From Pyrrhosoma nymphula (taxonomy: Eukaryota > Arthropoda > Insecta > Odonata > Coenagrionidae), in NCBI GenBank assembly GCA_963573305.1, contig OY754329.1, positions 15,281,200-15,345,199 of the forward strand: a DNA stretch of 64,000 nucleotides, in the 5' to 3' direction. The notes under the pieces are model-generated. The model ran no database searches. It saw only the letters and a list, made by a program, of their open reading frames with translations, and was not told where the DNA came from. The position numbers and the translations under genes are program-made. Of the stretch, positions 57,026-64,000 are shown piece after piece. How positions within the stretch are numbered: the first letter of the stretch is position 1; every line of letters starts with the position of its first letter.

Positions 57026-60000
57026 AATTGCTTTTGGGATGAGAAGGGAAAAAAATATTACAGGAGGTGCAACTTCATTGTAAAATCTGCGATGGAAAAC
57101 CGCCGTAACACAAGTGTCATAATTGTGATTAATCAGCCATTTGGCCTCAAAATCGTATTTCATGTTACAGCGGGGACCTTTACCTTTGCCATAACTCCAA
57201 ATTTGCATGCTTTTACACACTTTGATTTATCGACTTTTGGCGGGATAAACCTGACCCACTGTTTGCCATCCTCCGCAGGGTCGATCAGAAAAACACTTCC
57301 ACTATGGAAGGGCAAGGGAACTTGATGGGAAATATATTCATATCACAGCTTATTATGTCCCAGTCTCTTCCATTCACGCGGAATAGGTGTGCTCGCAAAA
57401 CTACCCTTTCCAGTCCGTTGCTCTATCTGCTCGCTCTTCCTTTCCTTTCCTCTACATAAAATCCTGCTTCAGTTCACGGTGATTACGTATGATCTAATGC
57501 CCTTGGAGTGCATATTTGCATATGCATCCAATGGGTTAGATTGTAGCGATAAAGTGGGTTGACACTTGGGTCTCCTCTAGCCACGTCGCATTTTGAATTT
57601 TCCCATTTTCCACCGTTTGTAGCGGACGATCGCACGAACATGGGAACAGAAGAAGCGTGTTGAAGTGGAAGAAACGATATCCAACGTGAACCAGACTGAT
57701 CGGGAGTGCTCTCTTTCGTGCATAACGCATTGATCGAATTCGCACCCCCGCGAAAACCCACTCACATTTTCTGGTTCGTACACAGGTGCCCTGGACCCCT
57801 GGCGCTCGTTCCAAACCGATGTTGACGCAACTTCCTGGGCCGTTTCCCGTTCTCTTTGCAAATATTTTTTCTCTTTAATGCCGGCTTAGGATTCGCTCAT
57901 GTAAAACTATTTACCAGGGCCTGGCCATAATAAACTAAGTATCGAGGTTCCTTCCGTGTTTTATCTACTCATTCCAATGATCGCATATCTTCGGTGGCTT
58001 CTGCATGGTTATTCTCTACTAGTGGTGTCAAAAACTATTTGGATTCCGGCAAAGAATACTGTTAACAAAAACTAAAGCTCTATTGAAAAGAAAAAATATT
58101 CTAGGGTACCTAATTCTTAAAAATGGATTATTCATTATTATCAGATTAGCGAATGGTTTCATTGCTTGGTAGGATGGTATGACTTGGCAAAATTGTCTAA
58201 CTCCGATTGAAAGAAAAAAATGTATTTTTTTAGAAAACTGATTCCAATAAAACTCAGCTTTAAAATGATTTAACTCTCAAGACTCCTGCCGTCAGTTTTT
58301 TTGAAATTTTTATGCTTTTGATTAGCTGCAAAATGAAACAGACATGTGTTTTACTGGTTGTTATTACCGACGTATTCGGCATGTGTGAATTACAAGAATT
58401 TTTAAATTAAATATGAAGTTTGATATATGGGCCCTACAAAGGAGTTATTGGCTGACAATTAAGCATGCCGAGGAATATGAAGGCGTTACAATTAGCTTAA
58501 CCATTAAGTCCGACGTTCTTAAGCCAACGTCTCATGTGGAGTAATCTTCGTTCATCAGAGTTAATATTTAAAGTTGCTCGTTTATTAATTGTTAACAGTT
58601 TTCAAGTTCCGAAGGTCAAACTGTGCAATATATTCTTACCTAGTGCTTTAGAGGGATAAAATTATAAAAGTGTTTTTTCCACAGGAAACTTTCAATTTAA
58701 ACTGTATTGAAGTATACATGCACACAAAAATCAGAAATCTCAACATCCGAATAAGGGGAGGATGTGTTTGTCTTAAAGAAATATAATTTGGCTCTAGGGA
58801 TTATTTTCGATTTCTCTTAAAAATAGGGGAATCGGATGTTTTATAAAATCTATCCCACAGCTCCATTTTCCTTGTTTTTCATCCAAATTTTATATTTTTT
58901 CCATAATATCTGCAGACAAAACCGATGATGTGATCATGACGACCACTAGAGTTTACACGTGCATCACAGTATCCTCTGGCCAATGCGCATTGGATGACAG
59001 GTGCATGCTTATGTGCGTATTTCGAGGAACCGCTTTCCCTATGCCGTGGAATTCGCTTGACCTCGCACTCTCAACCCGGCTTCTCTGCATTACTTGGACG
59101 TGTTACCGTACATAAGGGTGGGCCAATATTCAGAATAGTCAACATTTCAAGGTCTTGGCGCTTAAATTTTAATGCAATAACATACATGAAATTTGGAGCC
59201 AAACAAGCCATTGCAACGTGTACCTCAGGGGTGCCAAATTTGCACCCATGGGCGACGTAGTATCTCGTTATGTGATCGAATTGACGGAAAAGAAGTAGGT
59301 GAGACATATCCAGAATAAAATACGGTAAAGTTTGATGAAATTTACTAAGCTTCCAATAACTTTGTGAACATCGCAGTTAATCACGAAATTATTTTAAATA
59401 AAATTTAGCTCATAAATACATTTCCGTCCATGTTGCAAGAGAAATAGTATTCAATTTACTCATCACATAAGTACAAATTCACCACAGATCCTCTTGCAAA
59501 ATGTATATAAAATATTCCCGCCAAGTTATGCCTACGAATCTCTCCTTAGATATAACCACGTTGAGTGATTGACATTTTTAACAGCTAAAAGTATAAAATC
59601 AATGGTCTGCGAGTTTACTTCGTAGAATGAATGCATTTTAGTTAAAATGAAAACTTGGTTATATTCTACACAACAAGCTAAAAGTAATTAAAGTTCACCA
59701 AAATCATAACTCATTTTCGGGTTGCTTGATGCCAAAAAAGTGTGCATAAAATCTTTATTTTTTCTAGCTTTTCACATCTTGCTCAACAAAATCATCAGTC
59801 GCAGTCTTGAGTGTGTTTTTCTCTCTTATTTGAAGCAGAGAACGATAGTCAGCACCTTGGTAACTGCATCTCTGCAGAAGGCCGTTCAAACGGCGCTACG
59901 GCCCAGGTTGGAGGCGTTGTTTGCAAAAGTGTAAGCGTGTGAGTTAAAGCCTTCAAAGGTAGTGAAATTCAGTGGCGTGGAGAGAATAGTAATGAGCATG

Positions 60001-60132
60001 AAGACAGTGTGTCAATATGTGCACGGGAGCTGTTTCAAGTGGGGAGAAGGGGATGAAAATGGCGCCTGTGCTCGAGGTGCGTCTCTCACTTCACGGCAAT
60101 CTCGGGAAACGGAAGAGTAGAAGAGGACGGCG
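57026..60132. other. No recognised gene
   Basis: 57483-57861 and 58994-59307 give overlapping frames on both strands with no domain. 59722-59934 (70 codons) is hydrophobic at its start and unassigned. No element ends seen. Confidence 0.4.
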
Positions 60133-61042
60133 CACAGTGGGGCCAAATCCCGAAAAGCTGGCCAAAATATGAAGTCCTTATTTGATCGATTTCAAATTTG
60201 GTACACAGGGGTTTTATAGGCCGCTGATTACGAATCTGAAGTCAGAAACAAATAAAAAAAGCAAAATGGTGGATTCAAAATGGCGGCCCAAGGGATAAGA
60301 AAGTAGTAGCTAGGTTATTTGAAAAACAGTGCATTTCTGGGGCGTGATATGGCCTTTTATTATAATTCATACCCCAAATATATGTTAACAGAATATTGAA
60401 TCCAATATGGTGGACATAACAATAAGTAATTCGTATAATATAAAAAAAATTTTATCCCTGGAGAATTTGCTAATAACGAAAATTGCGTGGTGATACAAAC
60501 TAATTTTTTTCAAAAATGTGGTAATATGTGGTAAAAGTTATTACGGAATCTAATATTAAATATACGGAACTATAAGGCTCTGTAAATCACTCTGCCCGAT
60601 CAAACCCGATAGTTAACTAAATATCCCATTGAAATCGTGGATGAGGTAAATTTGCAGGAATAGTTTTTTGCATTGTTAATTAACGCCAAATTAATAATCA
60701 AGAATGCAAAGAAAGAGAATTTAAGAATGAATAACAATTTGACATACCTTCACCTATTGAATCCATTTCAACTCGATTTTTCAAGGTGATTGTTGCACTC
60801 GCAAAACAATTGAAGTCAAAGAAGAGAAAAATAGTTGAAAATTTCCCCGTAAAACTGACTCGCATAACACCCAACTTTGAACTGACACAAATCCGAAATG
60901 GTTAGAGTTGGGACTCGGAAAATAGTAGCATTGAATGCGTAATTTGTATCTTCTAAAGACTACACTGTCACCAAAGCGATTTTTACTACTTCGTATTTCG
61001 CATTTTGGCCAGGTTTTTCGGAAAAAACCCCCCGCCGCGGTG
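60133..61042. mobile_element. Probable non-autonomous Transib-like element
   Basis: The left end is CACAGTGGGGCC, immediately preceded by CGGCG (60128-60132), a typical Transib target. An inverted CCGAAAAxxCTGGCCAAAAT block lies near both ends (about 60151 and 61000-61020). The right end reads CCGCGGTG, two changes from CCACTGTG, followed by GGGGG, so it has decayed. There is no transposase. Its ends are not closely related to the 16.8-kb Transib beyond the heptamer. Confidence 0.45.
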
Positions 61043-61809
61043 GGGGGAAGGTGGTTGCGTGTGTGAAGGATGAGGAAAAGGAGAGATCAAAGAGAGTTGT
61101 ACACAAAGGACAATAAAACAGTTAAATTTACGTTAAACCAAAGTTCGAAGCGAAAGGGTTATTCAGCGTGTTGTTGATTTTCTTGTTTCGCATGACAAGG
61201 CGGTGAGTGAGAGGGACACCGGGAGGATGTAGGAGACGGAAGAAGTGAAGACACGGGTATTTCGGTGTACGAGGGACGTTATCCGGTTCAGGACGCATGT
61301 CTTCTCCCTAGCCGCTTTTCCCCGTATCTCGTAAGAAGGGAGAAAAGGTGTGGAAGGAGAAGAAAGAGGAGAGATGTAACTGTTTGCTTTTTGGTGTTTG
61401 TATGGGAGACACTGACTTGGCTGACGTCAAAGGGTTTAGCAGAGGAGGGCAGAGGGGTTGGTGTCGACGTCCTCAGACGGTGGTGCCTTCACCCGATGAC
61501 TTAGACGGGATTTATAGCGAGAGATTTACGATCCTAAACTGTGAAAAAGGAGGCAAGAGAGGTGGCTCGAAAGGAGCGGGTGAGGGCGGCATGCGTGAGT
61601 CTCAGGGTGCGGACTTCGGCAGGTAGCGGTGTCAAATATCCCCTAGAACATGTGCTAAATGTCACGCACGCTTGCATATCTCACAGGCCTTTCACCTCAT
61701 TCACATCTCACACCTTCTCTTTTGTCATGTAGGCTTTAATAATCCCAACGGCTTCTTATAATCTTCGTTTTTTATCAAATTCTTTCCATTTTTAACGTGG
61801 CACAGAGAT
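61043..61809. other. No gene; GC- and purine-rich
   Basis: Frames 61265-61504 and 61348-61626 overlap in different frames of a purine-rich stretch and have no domain. Confidence 0.4.
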
Positions 61810-61813
61810 TTAA

Positions 61814-62447
61814 CTCGGGAGTGGTCGCTAAGCTACTTATCACGCGAGCGGTCGCGTGTGAGACTTTTTCTCACACTCAGTTGTATCAGTGATTATCTAT
61901 CATAGAGCGTTTATTGGCAATATATTGCACTGTATTTAGATTTAATTTATTTCTCTAAATGTTCATTTGAAACAATGATTTCCACAGATACACAATTACT
62001 GATTCAACTATGTAATCATTGCTAATTTACTGGCGATGTTATCATTGGGTATAAATGAAGAAAACTACCATTCTCTTGAAGAAATATTTATATATTACGA
62101 CACACATTCTTACTACTCATAAATTTACATAAAAGTATCTGCTCTCCACGAAATTAATCAACTTTGCCCGCTTGCTGCGAGAGTGTAACACAACTGAGTG
62201 ATTCAAAAACACTAACGTCAGTGGTCGCGCGATGAGGAAAAGTCTCAAACCTTGTAGCCGACGGTATCAGACATATCATTACACAGCTGCGGACGCTTCA
62301 TTTATACTTTTTGAGACGGATCGGTCAAAAGGAAGAGATAAAAAGTCAGCTATAAGGAAAGGAAACTTATTCTAACTCATGATTACAAAGTGAGCACAAG
62401 TTAAAATTTGTTGTGAGAGAAAATCTCACAGCGCGACCAATGGCGGG
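61814..62447. mobile_element. TTAA-flanked piggyBac-type MITE (634 bp)
   Basis: TTAA at 61810-61813 and 62448-62451. The ends read CTCGGGAGTGGTCGC and, inverted, CCCGCCATTGGTCGC. Just inside lie palindromes GTGTGAGACTTTTTCTCACAC (left) and TGTGAGAGAAAATCTCACA (right). Non-coding. The layout parallels the 42.9-kb MITE although the sequences differ. Confidence 0.75.
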
Positions 62448-62451
62448 TTAA

Positions 62452-64000
62452 AGTAATGATGATTGGCGTAGGTTTGCATGTCCTCATTGAACTTGGACGA
62501 ATAAAATTACTCAGATCTCTTTAGGGGATTTCCCAGATTAAGTATGAAAGGAAGGTGTGCATTTTTCCTCTTATTCTAAGCAGTGGTATTGGATTATTTT
62601 GAATTTATTGAATTAGAAAGCCTCGGATTGAGTAGGAAAAGTAATTTTTAATATTCTGGGATGGAATCTCGGGGTAAAATTTCTTCGTTTTCTTGAACGC
62701 TCGTCAGGTCATATACTTTCGCCGAGGCCTCAGAATCTTCCGAATGGGAATTTTTGACTGAACTGGATGTTTCCGCCATAAAATTTAACGAGGTCAATAA
62801 TGGGCCTCCGTGATGCTGCTGTATTGGTCGGATACGGTAATTGGCCGGTCAAATAATTGGCTGTAATGCGTGGAAAATTGGCCTCATAATCTTTAACGAC
62901 GCATGTGCGGCCAAAAGCAATGGTAACGGAGCAGAAAAGCCACGCATTCATGATTCGGGGAACTGCATTCCTTAGATTTTCCAATTCCAGAAAAGCCATG
63001 GATTACTACCTGCAAAAGCGATTGCTGTGCCCTCACTATGATTGCGTGTGAATATGGCAGAGTAGTACATAATGGCTTGATAACTTGACTACTCGTGTTC
63101 CCAGAACACGATTTATTGACTAAACTTTCATTATTTTAAACCCGGTAACTACCATAAAGAGCTACGTTGGTGACTTTATTGACCGGAATGAGGAAAAAGC
63201 AAACCACCTCTCGATAGATTGTCCATTTTCAATTTCTATTGGAAACAGTTTTCGTATTTAATTAGAGTCAGTGGGCCATTACTACAAGTTTTGTAAGGTG
63301 TTTCTCAGATTTTATTTTGACCGCAATAACGTAATTACTGCCCTTCAAATGGCCGAAAAGAAGTGCGGAATAGGGTGTTACCCTATAAGCCATTAAAAGA
63401 AGAGGGAATAGTTTAAAGAAATTGGGAAAAAGGTGGAGAGCAACTCCAAAAATGTTATCCAGAGTTAAAATCTCCCCAAGTTTTTGCTGTAGCTGGAAGG
63501 GAGGAATTTCTTCATCCAGCTATTTAACAGGTTAACATGCGTATTTCGCCATGTTCCAGGGGGAGAGGATATTTGGGGGTTTTTATGTTGTATTTATAAG
63601 GGTTTTGTGTGTCCGGTTTCAAGGTATATGATTAATTTAATTATTGTATGTCAGGAAAGGATAAATCCTATATCAATAAAGGTAGGAGTGGAAGTGTTAA
63701 AAAGAAACTTAAGTTTACTTTTATGAAAGATCAAAGAGTTACACTTCTGGCACCCAACCAAGGCTAATACTGTAGATCCATTAGTAAGTTAAATTTTGGT
63801 GACCAACGACAGGTGCACTGTTCGGTGAGACACATTTCATTAAATGTGTAAGATGCAACAGTGTATATCTCTTCTTATGTCATTACAGTCTTCTTGATGG
63901 ATTTTGAACTGGGGCTTAACCATTTTTCTCTGGGCGAACCGAAAATTATTACATCCAATGGCTACGCTACCTTTTTTTGTCTCCCCAAAGCGTTGTGTAA
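62452..64000. other. No gene seen
   Basis: The minus frame 62730-62999 (89 codons) has no recognisable domain. The window ends without any further element boundary. Confidence 0.4.

Noticed and set aside
56609..57220. Minus-strand 203-codon frame
   Set aside because: Antisense to the conserved C-terminus of the RTE ORF2; hydrophobic composition follows from the complement of its basic stretch.
1..64000. CRISPR array, operon or phage content
   Set aside because: No regularly spaced direct repeats, no bacterial gene packing, and introns and eukaryotic transposons throughout.

Overview
This looks like repeat-rich, gene-poor nuclear DNA from an arthropod, probably an insect. The reasons are the AT-rich sequence, spliceosomal-type introns inside an element, and the mix of element types: Transib, piggyBac, mariner, Helitron, Penelope-like elements (PLEs), and RTE- and CR1/Jockey-type LINEs. 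The species cannot be read from the sequence. I found no convincing complete host gene, no rRNA, no CRISPR and nothing bacterial. Almost everything that can be explained is mobile DNA, much of it nested.

Layout. 1-11.3 kb: mostly unassigned AT-rich DNA with a TTAA-flanked MITE (4.0-4.6 kb), a dead piggyBac transposase between inverted repeats (6.2-8.5 kb) and a 162-bp palindromic insertion with a 15-bp target duplication (9.5 kb). 11.3-15.3 kb: a GC-rich-ended element with TAA target duplication and other repeats. 16.8-21.4 kb: a 4565-bp Transib transposon with 803-bp terminal inverted repeats, a CGACG target duplication and a RAG1-like transposase that keeps the catalytic and zinc-binding residues but carries one frameshift. 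22-26.4 kb: nested LINE fragments and copies of a dispersed (GATGTA)n-tailed repeat. 29.8-34.25 kb: a nearly intact LINE on the minus strand, whose ORF1 (PHD finger, coiled coil, FP25K-like C-terminus) and ORF2 (endonuclease and RT) share one frame, separated by a single TAG. 34.9-35.4 kb: the 3' end of a PLE (GIY-YIG). 40.1-43.8 kb: a second PLE broken by a LINE tail, an 8-bp-TSD MITE, a 40-bp tandem duplication and a TTAA MITE. 44.06-44.5 kb: a deleted mariner. 45.0-48.6 kb: a Helitron inside a second copy of the 4.0-kb MITE, so the 4.0-kb copy serves as a natural empty site. 49-55 kb: palindromic insertions carrying hammerhead-ribozyme-like cores, one of them inside a dead RTE LINE (54.4-57.0 kb). 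60.1-62.4 kb: a probable non-autonomous Transib-like element and a TTAA MITE.

The two items most worth attention are the Transib, whose ends resemble V(D)J recombination signals (heptamer, 22-bp spacer, nonamer), and the palindromic insertions with non-homologous arms but a shared hammerhead-like core. The LINE with an in-frame stop between its two proteins is the best-preserved coding unit. Families were assigned by reading motifs; no database search was run.
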